Shown here: piece after piece, positions 7,539 to 14,272 of the stretch | Layout of the letters: each line of letters starts with the position of its first letter | How positions within the stretch are numbered: the stretch's first letter is position 1 | Assembly: GCA_002426575.1 (NCBI GenBank) | Contig: DIRE01000043.1 | Span: 1-14,291, forward strand | Length of the DNA: 14,291 nt | Direction: 5' to 3' | DNA from: Clostridiaceae bacterium UBA5444 | GTDB taxonomy: Bacteria; Bacillota; Clostridia; Clostridiales; Oxobacteraceae | The notes under the pieces: model-generated | What the model saw: the letters and a program-made list of their open reading frames with translations, nothing else | Database searches by the model: none | What the model was told of the DNA's origin: nothing | Position numbers and translations under genes: made by a program

Positions 7539-7670
7539 TTATACGAAAAACGCCCTTTGGGGAATCTTAGGTACACCAATGCTTGTGAAAAATAATAATA
7601 TTAATCCACCTATTAAAAATAAAGCAGATAGTATCTCATAAAATTTTGTACTATATAGTATCCTCCTCAT
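7539..7670 (-). CDS. small single-span membrane peptide between sigF and spoVAC
   Basis: A 43-codon frame from ATG 7670 encodes a basic N-terminus (MRRILYSTK), one hydrophobic segment (about residues 14-31, ALFLIGGLILLFF) and a short tail ending in PQRAFFV. AAGGATGGGTGA lies just upstream as a possible ribosome binding site. Topology is that of a small bitopic membrane peptide. It lies in the position where Bacillus carries spoVAA and spoVAB. There is a faint similarity in character to the start of SpoVAB (hydrophobic, then an IG/IP segment), but too weak to call a remnant. The family is not recognised. Confidence 0.4.
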   Translation of the reverse strand: MRRILYSTKFYEILSALFLIGGLILLFFTSIGVPKIPQRAFFV

Positions 7671-7781
7671 AGATATCACCCATCCTTATATAGTTAATTT
7701 CGCTTTAAAGCCTATTTTAATCAAATAGTTCTAATATATTATGTGTAATATTTTTATAATATATGTAATACCACTAAGAAA

Positions 7782-7815
7782 GGCCTAATTCATAAAAAAA
7801 ATTATGAATTAGACC
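7782..7815 (-). terminator. intrinsic terminator after sigF
   Basis: Arms 7782-7795 and 7802-7815 form a 14-position stem with one mismatch around an A6 loop, starting 22 bases after the sigF stop. On the minus strand the stem is followed by a T-rich TTTCTT. It would separate the spoIIA operon from the small ORFs and spoVA genes, which then need their own, probably forespore-specific, promoter. In the AT-rich stretch 7671-7781 I see a CATAATA match to a SigmaF/G -10 but no properly spaced -35. Confidence 0.65.
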
Positions 7816-7837
7816 CTTATCTTTTAAAATCTATATT

Positions 7838-8599
7838 TCATCCTAATATGCTTTTCATTTTAGCAAGTACTCTTTTTTCAATTCTTGATACTTGTACTTG
7901 AGAGATACCAAGCATCTGTGCAATCTCCGTCTGAGTTTTGTCTTTAAAATATCTAAGTATTATTATCTGTCTTGCCTTTGGATCAAGTTTATCAATGACC
8001 TCTTGCAGGGCTATCCTATCTACAATCTCATTGTCACCAATATTTTGCTCGCTTATTTTATCTATTAATAGTACTGGTGAGCCATCATCTTGATATATTG
8101 TATCGTAAAGATACCCAGGAGTTATGGTTGAATCCATTGCAACAACTAAATCCTCAGGACTTACATCTATTTCTTTTGCTAGTTCCTCAATAGTTGGATC
8201 TCTTCCAAGCTCTTTAGACATCTTCTCTCTTTCTATTCTCCCTTTTTTTGCAATCTCCTTCATGGATCTGCTGACCTTTATTATACCATCATCCCTTATA
8301 AATCTTTTTATCTCCCCCATTATCATTGGCACTGCATATGTAGAGAATTTAACAGAAAATGTAGGATCAAAATTTTTTATTGCCTTAATAAGCCCTATAC
8401 TCCCTATCTGAAATAGGTCTTCAAATTCATAGCCTCTAGATATAAATCTCTTTGCTATGGATGATATAAGGCCAACATTTTTCTTTATTAATAATTCTTC
8501 TGATTCTTTATCACCGCTTTGGCTTTTACTTATAAGTTCGAGAGTTTCTTCATGGGTTAAAATTGCAGTAGAACCTTTATTCTTTTTTTTAGAATCCAT
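7838..8599 (-). CDS. sigF: RNA polymerase sporulation sigma factor SigmaF
   Basis: SigmaF directs early forespore transcription after septation and is held inactive by SpoIIAB. The 253-residue product shows sigma-70 region 2 (GYEFEDLFQIGSIGLIKAI, then FSTYAVPMIMGEIKRFIRDD), region 3 (GRDPTIEELAKEIDVSPE) and region 4 with a helix-turn-helix (TQTEIAQMLGISQVQVSRIE). Its position right after spoIIAB separates it from the similar SigmaG. A GTG at 8611 in frame directly follows the spoIIAB stop but has no ribosome binding site. The ATG at 8599 is served by AGGTGGG eight bases upstream, so I chose it; length then matches B. subtilis SigmaF (255). Spacing to spoIIAB is 12 bases, consistent with coupled translation. 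Confidence 0.95.
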   Translation of the reverse strand: MDSKKKNKGSTAILTHEETLELISKSQSGDKESEELLIKKNVGLISSIAKRFISRGYEFEDLFQIGSIGLIKAIKNFDPTFSVKFSTYAVPMIMGEIKRFIRDDGIIKVSRSMKEIAKKGRIEREKMSKELGRDPTIEELAKEIDVSPEDLVVAMDSTITPGYLYDTIYQDDGSPVLLIDKISEQNIGDNEIVDRIALQEVIDKLDPKARQIIILRYFKDKTQTEIAQMLGISQVQVSRIEKRVLAKMKSILG

Positions 8600-8611
8600 A
8601 CTTAATCCCAC

Positions 8612-9043
8612 CTAAAAAACAGAATTAAACTTCTTCGTCATAATAACAGTTGTGCCTTCACCAATTTTTGAATAAACTTTAAGGCTATCCATAAATGTTT
8701 CCATAACAGTAAATCCCATCCCTGATCTCTCAAGCTCTGGTTTTGATGTGTACAAAGGTTCTCTTGCTTCTTCTATATTCTCAATTCCCTTTCCATGATC
8801 TATTATTTCAACCTCTAATGTATTATCTTTAATATTTGCCTTTATTGTTATTAATCCTTGGGAATTTTCATATCCATGTATTATACAATTTGTTACCGCC
8901 TCAGATACTGCTGTCTTAACATCAGCAATTTCTTCTATTGTAGGATCAAGCTGAGATGCAAAAGCTCCTACTACAACCCTTGCAAATGCTTCGTTCTGTG
9001 ATTTGCTAAGTATTTCGAGTTTCATTTCATTCTCAAAACCCAT
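8612..9043 (-). CDS. spoIIAB: anti-sigma F factor / serine kinase SpoIIAB
   Basis: This 143-residue GHKL-family protein binds and inhibits SigmaF and phosphorylates SpoIIAA with ATP. The N box AVSEAVTNCIIHGY (E48, N52), G1 box IDHGKGI (81-87) and G2 box ERSGMGFTVM (105-114) are intact. The segment NEAFARVVVGAFASQLDPT (about 17-35) corresponds to the SigmaF/SpoIIAA-binding helix region of the Bacillus protein. A GAGGGAGGG site precedes the ATG. It starts 19 bases after spoIIAA and ends right at the sigF initiation region. Length matches the family (about 140-146). Confidence 0.96.
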   Translation of the reverse strand: MGFENEMKLEILSKSQNEAFARVVVGAFASQLDPTIEEIADVKTAVSEAVTNCIIHGYENSQGLITIKANIKDNTLEVEIIDHGKGIENIEEAREPLYTSKPELERSGMGFTVMETFMDSLKVYSKIGEGTTVIMTKKFNSVF

Positions 9044-9062
9044 TTTTACCCTCCCTCTACTT

Positions 9063-9398
9063 TTACATACTTATTAATGTCTCGTTTATGCTTTCAAACA
9101 TTTGGCATATTTTAAGTACACCCGATATTTCGAGCATCCTTTTTATATGGGGTTTAGCACCTGCTATTGCAACCTTTCCTCCATAGGGTGAAACTTTTTT
9201 ATATCTTCCAATTATAATCCCAATACCAGCACTATCCATAAACGTTACATTAGAAAAATCAAATATTACATTTTTCACATTTGCTTTGTCTATATGTTCA
9301 TCTATTGTGTTTCTGATATCTTCAGATGTATGGTGGTCTATCTCTCCTGACATATTTACAATAAGTGTCCTATTTATCAGTTTAAAACCTAGCTGCAT
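9063..9398 (-). CDS. spoIIAA: anti-sigma F factor antagonist SpoIIAA
   Basis: This 111-residue STAS-domain protein releases SigmaF by binding SpoIIAB when unphosphorylated; SpoIIE dephosphorylates it. The acceptor serine is S56 in FMDSAGIGIIIGRYK, equivalent to Ser58 in B. subtilis. The preceding NVIFDFSNVTF beta-strand and the upstream GEIDHHTS are typical of the family. The ATG at 9398 has an AAAGGGGA site. It is the first gene of the spoIIA operon, following a SigmaH-type promoter at 9432-9460. Unlike B. subtilis, no dacF lies upstream; that position holds a DNA methyltransferase gene. Confidence 0.95.
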   Translation of the reverse strand: MQLGFKLINRTLIVNMSGEIDHHTSEDIRNTIDEHIDKANVKNVIFDFSNVTFMDSAGIGIIIGRYKKVSPYGGKVAIAGAKPHIKRMLEISGVLKICQMFESINETLISM

Positions 9399-9431
9399 AA
9401 TATACTTCCCCTTTCTATTGCTTTAATTAGT

Positions 9432-9460
9432 ATATTCTCCTATTAACATATTTTTCCTGC
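9432..9460 (-). promoter_or_regulatory. SigmaH-type promoter of the spoIIA operon
   Basis: On the minus strand GCAGGAAAA (9460-9452) and GGAGAATAT (9440-9432) are separated by 11 bases. They match the SigmaH consensus RnAGGAwWW-N11-12-RnnGAATwW at every defined position. SigmaH transcription of spoIIA is established in B. subtilis. The predicted start is about 25 bases before the spoIIAA ATG. A CAAAAA hexamer lies four bases upstream of the -35 element (9470-9465). Confidence 0.8.
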
Positions 9461-9473
9461 ATGATTTTTGAAA

Positions 9474-9495
9474 TTTATAAAAGAATTTTTATAAA
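9474..9495. repeat. AT-only inverted repeat between the methyltransferase gene and spoIIAA
   Basis: TTTATAAAA (9474-9482) and TTTTATAAA (9487-9495) form a perfect nine-pair stem with a GAAT loop. It has no GC pairs and no clean T-run, so it is a poor terminator. It lies upstream of the spoIIA promoter and downstream of the methyltransferase stop. Confidence 0.35.
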
Positions 9496-9539
9496 AGCCA
9501 TGTTTTAAGTAACATTGTTTTTTAAATCAAATGTATCGA

Positions 9540-11390
9540 TTAACCTTTGCAGATTCTTTCCTCTATTATTTCTATCTCTATTTTACTTAAATTAAACATA
9601 TCATAAACGTAGTTGTCTATATTTTCCATTATATTTTGAGCATTGCCATCTCTAGACAATATAATACCTGCATTATCCCTTATATACTTATCTTCTGCTT
9701 CAGGTACCATAAGCCGCATTATAGTATTAGGGTAGTAATCATATAGATCCTTACCAAGTTTTTTACCAAAACTTTTAAAATAGAATTCATATAATTTAGT
9801 ATTGAGCAGTCCAACTAAGAATTCGAGGGAAAGCTTATCTTTATAATCCTCATTTAAATACATTCCATATACATCTGCGCTGCTATAGCTTCCTTTATCT
9901 ATTGCAAACCTGTTAGAAGAGGATTTATAGGGAAATACTATTTTCTCCATATCAAAAAGCCTCTCATCTCTCCCCCATTGAAGTTCATACCATTTTCTAA
10001 ACCCTTTCCTGCATTCCCTTCTGCTTTCAAGTTTATCCCTATATTGACTAATGTAAGCAATAGCTCTTTTATACTCTTCTTCATCCTTTATAATGTTTGA
10101 ATATATTATATAAAGATTGCTTTCATCAACCTTAAACTTTTTTATATGGCTATTCTTTATCCATCTTTTTAATAACTCTTTTTCTATGCTATATTCCTCA
10201 ATTATTTGTCTATTAACAATGAACGCCTTATCACATCCCGTTATTACCCCCTGAAAGCTATTGCATACAGAAGATAATCTCATTGTTAGGCTTTCTTCTA
10301 TTTTATTTATTATATCCATCTCTTCTTTAGGGAGTAATACCCACCCTTTATCCTCAAGTTTATATTGAGGGATTTCAAAAAAGCTAAAAAAGCTGCTATT
10401 TTTATTCTCATACTTTTCAAAAATAAGTTCATCATTCTTTAAATTTTTGTTTGCCTTAGCCACATCTATTATGTTCTTTTCAGTTGGCTTTAAAGCCTTT
10501 CTAATCATTATTATTACCGGATCTACAGATATACCTTTCATTATTCTTATTCCATAGAAGTCTATTATTTTTTCTATACTGCATTCATCTTTAATATATC
10601 CTCTTAAATTAACAGCGCTTGGAGATTCTATAAAATACCTAGATGTTATAAAGCATACAATGCCTCCTTCATTTACTCTATCAATTGAACTTTTGATAAA
10701 GCAAAATGATATATCTCCCTTATCTTTAAATATATCACCGTAGATTGAATTTAGCTTTTTTCTATATCCTTGGGACATCTTTTTATGACCTATGTATGGC
10801 GGGTTTCCAATTATAAAATCAAATTTATTTCTCCAAAACTTGCTGTATTTATGCCTCATATGCTCCCAATTCATTACACTGTCGCAGCATATTATGTTAG
10901 GGACTGCCCTTGAGCTTGGTTTTTTCATCATTAGGTTTACTATAGTATGTTTTACGCTATATTCGTCAATATCTGCGCCAAATATATTATTTTTTATTAT
11001 ATGCTCATGTATATTATCTTTAGTAAGGTTTATATCTGGGAATTTACAATTTATAGAGTCAATATCTCTTTCATATCTTTCTTTTAAAAAATCATATGCC
11101 CCCATAAGAAAATATCCACACCCACAAGATGGATCTAATATTTTTATATATGGATTTTCCACTAAATCTAATTTTTCTAAAGCTGTTTTAATAATAAAAT
11201 CCACAATATGATCGTCAGTATAATACCTTCCCATATGTTTTTTATATTCTTCATCTAAATAACCTTCATAAAATTTAAAAAAGCTATCTTCCTTTTCCCA
11301 ATTATATTTGTCTATATGGGTCTTATTGTCAAATACTAAATCATTATAAAACTTATCTATAATATCTCTATATTCATTATTGCTTTCCAT
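9540..11390 (-). CDS. solitary adenine-specific DNA methyltransferase, CamA-like
   Basis: The 616-residue protein has an N-terminal AdoMet-dependent N6-adenine methyltransferase domain (about 50-300) and a C-terminal target-recognition half of the TaqI/Eco57I type. Motif X-like GRYYTDDHIVDF is at 54-65, motif I DPSCGCG at 86-92, an acidic GADID at 138-142, and catalytic motif IV NPPY at 196-199. From memory, several blocks closely resemble C. difficile CamA, the orphan m6A enzyme that modifies CAAAAA and influences sporulation: NPPYIGHKK, SFQGVITGCDKAF (378-390), RREC (457-460), RKWYELQWGR (465-474), PYKSSSNRFAID (487-498) and SSADVY (503-508). No endonuclease domain or restriction gene is adjacent. 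The ATG has GGAGAG seven bases upstream. A general Eco57I-type methylase is the fallback call. Confidence 0.85.
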   Translation of the reverse strand: MESNNEYRDIIDKFYNDLVFDNKTHIDKYNWEKEDSFFKFYEGYLDEEYKKHMGRYYTDDHIVDFIIKTALEKLDLVENPYIKILDPSCGCGYFLMGAYDFLKERYERDIDSINCKFPDINLTKDNIHEHIIKNNIFGADIDEYSVKHTIVNLMMKKPSSRAVPNIICCDSVMNWEHMRHKYSKFWRNKFDFIIGNPPYIGHKKMSQGYRKKLNSIYGDIFKDKGDISFCFIKSSIDRVNEGGIVCFITSRYFIESPSAVNLRGYIKDECSIEKIIDFYGIRIMKGISVDPVIIMIRKALKPTEKNIIDVAKANKNLKNDELIFEKYENKNSSFFSFFEIPQYKLEDKGWVLLPKEEMDIINKIEESLTMRLSSVCNSFQGVITGCDKAFIVNRQIIEEYSIEKELLKRWIKNSHIKKFKVDESNLYIIYSNIIKDEEEYKRAIAYISQYRDKLESRRECRKGFRKWYELQWGRDERLFDMEKIVFPYKSSSNRFAIDKGSYSSADVYGMYLNEDYKDKLSLEFLVGLLNTKLYEFYFKSFGKKLGKDLYDYYPNTIMRLMVPEAEDKYIRDNAGIILSRDGNAQNIMENIDNYVYDMFNLSKIEIEIIEERICKG

Positions 11391-11424
11391 CCCTTATCTC
11401 TCCATAAATTCAATATTTACGTCA

Positions 11425-11455
11425 ATTATAGCAGATATGCCAACGCAATATACAA
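11425..11455 (-). promoter_or_regulatory. candidate promoter of the methyltransferase gene
   Basis: On the minus strand TGCTATAAT (11433-11425) is a perfect extended -10. TTGTAT (11455-11450) could be a -35 box but the 19-base spacer is long. The start would fall about 30 bases before the ATG. This suggests vegetative expression, in contrast to the SigmaH promoter of the neighbouring spoIIA operon. Confidence 0.5.
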
Positions 11456-11561
11456 TGAATTTTAAAGTATGGTCATAGATTTCCATAAAAACTATGTACA
11501 TAACTTTTTATCAAACTTATAATATAAATAGAAGAATATGATTATAAGAATATATTTCCTG

Positions 11562-11591
11562 CCATATTTAGCCTAATTAAACACCATAATA
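11562..11591 (+). promoter_or_regulatory. possible SigmaG/F-type promoter for pdaA
   Basis: CCATA (11562-11566) and CATAATA (11585-11591) are 18 bases apart. The -10 fits the SigmaF/G consensus CATnMTA fully; the -35 misses the first G of GHATR. B. subtilis pdaA is SigmaG-dependent, which supports the reading, but AT-rich sequence gives such matches by chance. Confidence 0.35.
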
Positions 11592-11621
11592 TAAACATAA
11601 AACTTAACTGGAGGGATTTTG

Positions 11622-12620
11622 ATGAAAAAAATCATTGCAATATTAGTGGGAATTGTTCTAACGATACAGTTGTCCTCCTGCACTGCCAATAAAAAGCCTG
11701 AGGTTTTAATACCAGAGACAACACCAACGCCTACACCAACTATTACTGATACCCCAAAAAGTAACACCCCTGATGAAGATAAAACTTCATCAACAGATGA
11801 GGTAGATAACCCTGATACTGAAGATGCAGAGGATACTTCAAAAGAGGGTATACCTGGGGATGATACAGATGTAACCGTAGATAATAATAATCCAACCAAA
11901 TCTACAAATACCCCGAGCACTAACCTTAGCAATGAAAAGATAGGAAGCTGGCAGCCTGGAACAAATAAAGAACATAGGGTACCTTCTTTAAATACTAAAT
12001 ATAAAACATTGCTTGATAAATATGGTGGATATTTTGTTGGTGATACCTCAGAGAAGGTTATATATCTTACATTTGATGAGGGTTATGAGAATGGTTTTAC
12101 AGGTAAAATACTTGACATACTAAAAGAGAATAATGTAAAAGCAGCCTTTTTTGTAACTAAACCCTATATAAGGTCAAATCCTGTATTAGTGAAAAGAATG
12201 GTAAATGAGGGGCATATAGTTGGAAACCATAGCAGTACCCATCCTAATATGCCGGATATATCTGATGAAGAGGTTAAATGCGAATTAACAGATACGGCTG
12301 ATTATTTCAAAGAGGTTACTGGCCATAATATGCCAAAATACTTTAGACCACCTGAGGGTGTGTGGAGCGAAAGAACACTCTATATTACACAATCTCTTGG
12401 CTACAAAACCATATTGTGGAGCATGGCTCACAAAGATTGGGATCCTAAGAATCAGCCAGGCAAGGCTGCTTCCATGAAATTTGTTGACACCTACTACCAT
12501 AATGGGGCAATATTGCTTCTTCATGCCGTATCCCAAAGCAATACAGAAGCCCTCCCAGATATAATAAATAATATGCAGGATGCAGGATATAGGTTTGCCC
12601 CACTATCAGAACTAAAATAA
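11622..12620 (+). CDS. pdaA: delta-lactam-biosynthetic de-N-acetylase PdaA, lipoprotein form
   Basis: PdaA removes the acetyl group from muramic acid during formation of the muramic delta-lactam of the spore cortex, needed for germination. From the ATG at 11622 (GGAGGG seven bases upstream; an in-frame TTG at 11619 is less likely) the product has 332 residues. A lipoprotein signal ends in LSSC with the Cys at 20. A Thr/Pro/Asp/Ser-rich linker spans about 21-105. The NodB domain covers 145-330. Motifs are LTFDEGYENG (D152), GNHSSTHP (H203, H207), RPPEGVWS (242-249), DWDP (272-275) and LLLHAVSQSN (H301). The YENG and DWDP motifs distinguish PdaA from ordinary chitooligosaccharide deacetylases. 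The second Asp of the usual TFDDG is Glu here; B. subtilis PdaA also lacks it (Asn). Confidence 0.93.
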   Translation: MKKIIAILVGIVLTIQLSSCTANKKPEVLIPETTPTPTPTITDTPKSNTPDEDKTSSTDEVDNPDTEDAEDTSKEGIPGDDTDVTVDNNNPTKSTNTPSTNLSNEKIGSWQPGTNKEHRVPSLNTKYKTLLDKYGGYFVGDTSEKVIYLTFDEGYENGFTGKILDILKENNVKAAFFVTKPYIRSNPVLVKRMVNEGHIVGNHSSTHPNMPDISDEEVKCELTDTADYFKEVTGHNMPKYFRPPEGVWSERTLYITQSLGYKTILWSMAHKDWDPKNQPGKAASMKFVDTYYHNGAILLLHAVSQSNTEALPDIINNMQDAGYRFAPLSELK

Positions 12621-12655
12621 AAGATATCCGCCGACTAAGTCGACGGATATCTTTT
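12619..12655. terminator. strong bidirectional terminator between pdaA and hutH
   Basis: Arms 12619-12635 and 12639-12655 pair over 17 positions with one mismatch and a three-base loop. Each side carries an A/T run that gives TTTTATTTT in either direction. It starts at the pdaA stop codon and ends four bases before the hutH stop, serving both convergent genes. Confidence 0.9.
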
Positions 12656-12658
12656 ATT

Positions 12659-14206
12659 TTATAGCAATTTACCTATGCTCTTTTCAACCTCTTCTACAAG
12701 GCTGCCAGTCTTTAATAGTTCTATGCATTTATTTATGTCTTTATACATTACCCTATCTTCTTTAAGTGGAGGAATTGCAGCTTTATTCCTTACAAGGTTA
12801 TAAGCAGCTTGAACCCCTGCACCTTTTTTACCTTCGTCTCTAAACTCTAGTCCTTGAGCTGCAGTTAACATTTCAATACCAAGAACCCTCTGTACATTCT
12901 TAAGTATTGCTCTTGCTTTTCTTGCTGCAGTTGTACCCATGCTAACATGATCCTCCTGATTAGCAGATGAAGGTATTGAATCTACAGAAGCTGGATGAGC
13001 AAGCACCTTGTTTTCTGAAACCATTGATGCTGCAGAATATTGAGCAATCATAAATCCAGAGTTAAGTCCTCCATGTTCCGTTAAAAAAGGCGGAAGATCA
13101 TTTAGCTGATAATTTACTAATCTTTCAATCCTTCTCTCTGATACACTAGCATATTCTGATAATGCAATCCCTAAAAAATCCATTGCAAGCGCAATTGGTT
13201 GGCCATGGAAGTTACCTCCAGATATAACACTACTATCTTCAATATTCCCTTCTTCAGCAAAAATAATTGGATTATCTGTAACAGAATTTATTTCTGTTTC
13301 TATAACCTTTTTTACATAATTTATGGCATCATAACTTGCTCCATGAATCTGTGGTATACAGCGAAGTGTATAGGCATCTTGAACCCTGATATCCCCTTGG
13401 TTTGTAATTAGTTCACTTCCAGATGTTATCTTTCTTATATTATCTGCCACTTTTCTTTGTCCCTCATGAGGTCTTACCATGTTTATTCTATCATCGAAAG
13501 CAGTAATGATCCCTCTTAATGCTTCAAATGTCATAGATGCTATTATATCAGCAGATTTTGCAATATTTATGCTGTCATATACTGCCAAGGAGCCTACAGC
13601 GGTCATGGCCTGAGTACCATTAATCAGTGCAAGACCTTCTTTTGCAACTAATTCTACTGTTGGTATTTGAGCCCTTTCCATGGCTTCTTTGCCACTTAAC
13701 CTATTTCCGCCAAAATATGCCTCCCCTTCCCCTATCATAACTAAAACCATATGTGCAAGCGGAGCTAAATCACCACTTGCACCTAGGGATCCTTTTTCAG
13801 GTATAACAGGATGAACCCTCTTATTTAACATATCTACCAACGTCTCTAAAGTAGAAAGCCTTATGCCGGAATATCCTTTTGATAAAGCGTTTATTCTAAG
13901 AAGCATCATTGCCCTTACTATTTCTTCATCAAACGGCTCTCCAACGGCACAAGCATGAGATACTATAAGATTCCTTTGAAGCTTTTTAACTTCTTCCTTT
14001 GATATTACAACGTCGCTAAATTTGCCAAAACCAGTTGTAACACCATATTCAACTTTTCCATTTTCAACAATTTTATCAATAACACACCTTGAATCATTTA
14101 TTCTCTTTTTCGCATCTTCAGTAATTTTTACCTCATAAAAGTTACGTGATACATTTACAATGTCATCAATAGTAAGATTATTTCCATCAACCAAAACCAT
14201 ATTCAT
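12659..14206 (-). CDS. hutH: histidine ammonia-lyase
   Basis: HutH deaminates histidine to trans-urocanate, the first step of histidine catabolism, as a cytosolic homotetramer. The 515-residue product matches the family length (about 500-510). The prosthetic MIO group forms from A143-S144-G145 in GSLGASGDLAPLAHM. Further signatures are YGVTTGFGKF (54-63), RNLIVSHA with His84, SGGNFHGQP, GLNSGFMIAQYSAASMVSENK and NQEDHVSMG. The SH motif and QEDHVSMG favour histidine over phenylalanine or tyrosine as substrate. The ATG at 14206 has an AAGGAGAG site. No hutU, hutI, ftcD or hutP-like gene is visible, and the upstream 85 bases are too short to judge regulation. Confidence 0.95.
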   Translation of the reverse strand: MNMVLVDGNNLTIDDIVNVSRNFYEVKITEDAKKRINDSRCVIDKIVENGKVEYGVTTGFGKFSDVVISKEEVKKLQRNLIVSHACAVGEPFDEEIVRAMMLLRINALSKGYSGIRLSTLETLVDMLNKRVHPVIPEKGSLGASGDLAPLAHMVLVMIGEGEAYFGGNRLSGKEAMERAQIPTVELVAKEGLALINGTQAMTAVGSLAVYDSINIAKSADIIASMTFEALRGIITAFDDRINMVRPHEGQRKVADNIRKITSGSELITNQGDIRVQDAYTLRCIPQIHGASYDAINYVKKVIETEINSVTDNPIIFAEEGNIEDSSVISGGNFHGQPIALAMDFLGIALSEYASVSERRIERLVNYQLNDLPPFLTEHGGLNSGFMIAQYSAASMVSENKVLAHPASVDSIPSSANQEDHVSMGTTAARKARAILKNVQRVLGIEMLTAAQGLEFRDEGKKGAGVQAAYNLVRNKAAIPPLKEDRVMYKDINKCIELLKTGSLVEEVEKSIGKLL

Positions 14207-14254
14207 AAACTATCTCTCCTTATAATAAACTATAAATTCTACTAATTAAGTAAC

Positions 14255-14272
14255 TTCGGTTTTTAAACCGGG
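14255..14272. repeat. small inverted repeat upstream of hutH
   Basis: CGGTTT (14257-14262) and AAACCG (14265-14270) form a short hairpin, extendable by two G-U pairs. No T-run follows. It could be an operator or leader structure for hutH, or the end of an upstream terminator cut by the window edge. Confidence 0.3.

Noticed and set aside
7539..7670. Degenerate spoVAB remnant
   Set aside because: Position fits, but similarity is limited to a hydrophobic helix followed by an IG/IP pattern; not enough for homology.
7671..7781. SigmaF/G promoter for the spoVA operon
   Set aside because: A CATAATA -10 match exists, but no -35 at 15-18 bases; the region is AT-rich enough to give such matches, so it is not listed as a feature.
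9500..9523. ATGTT...AACAT stem followed by a T-run on the plus strand
   Set aside because: The stem is only five pairs and the T-run lies on the strand without transcription; probably chance in AT-rich DNA.
10792..11211. 139-codon plus-strand frame inside the methyltransferase gene
   Set aside because: Antisense shadow of well-conserved methyltransferase motifs; composition atypical and no initiation signal.
9540..11390. Complete restriction-modification system
   Set aside because: Only methyltransferase motifs are visible, no nuclease motif in the protein, and the neighbours are spoIIAA and pdaA, so it is called solitary.
11573..11932. 119-codon Ser/Val/Gly-rich frame antisense to the start of pdaA
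   Set aside because: It is the reverse reading of the TP/Asp-rich linker of pdaA; low-complexity composition, no ribosome binding site, no recognisable domain.
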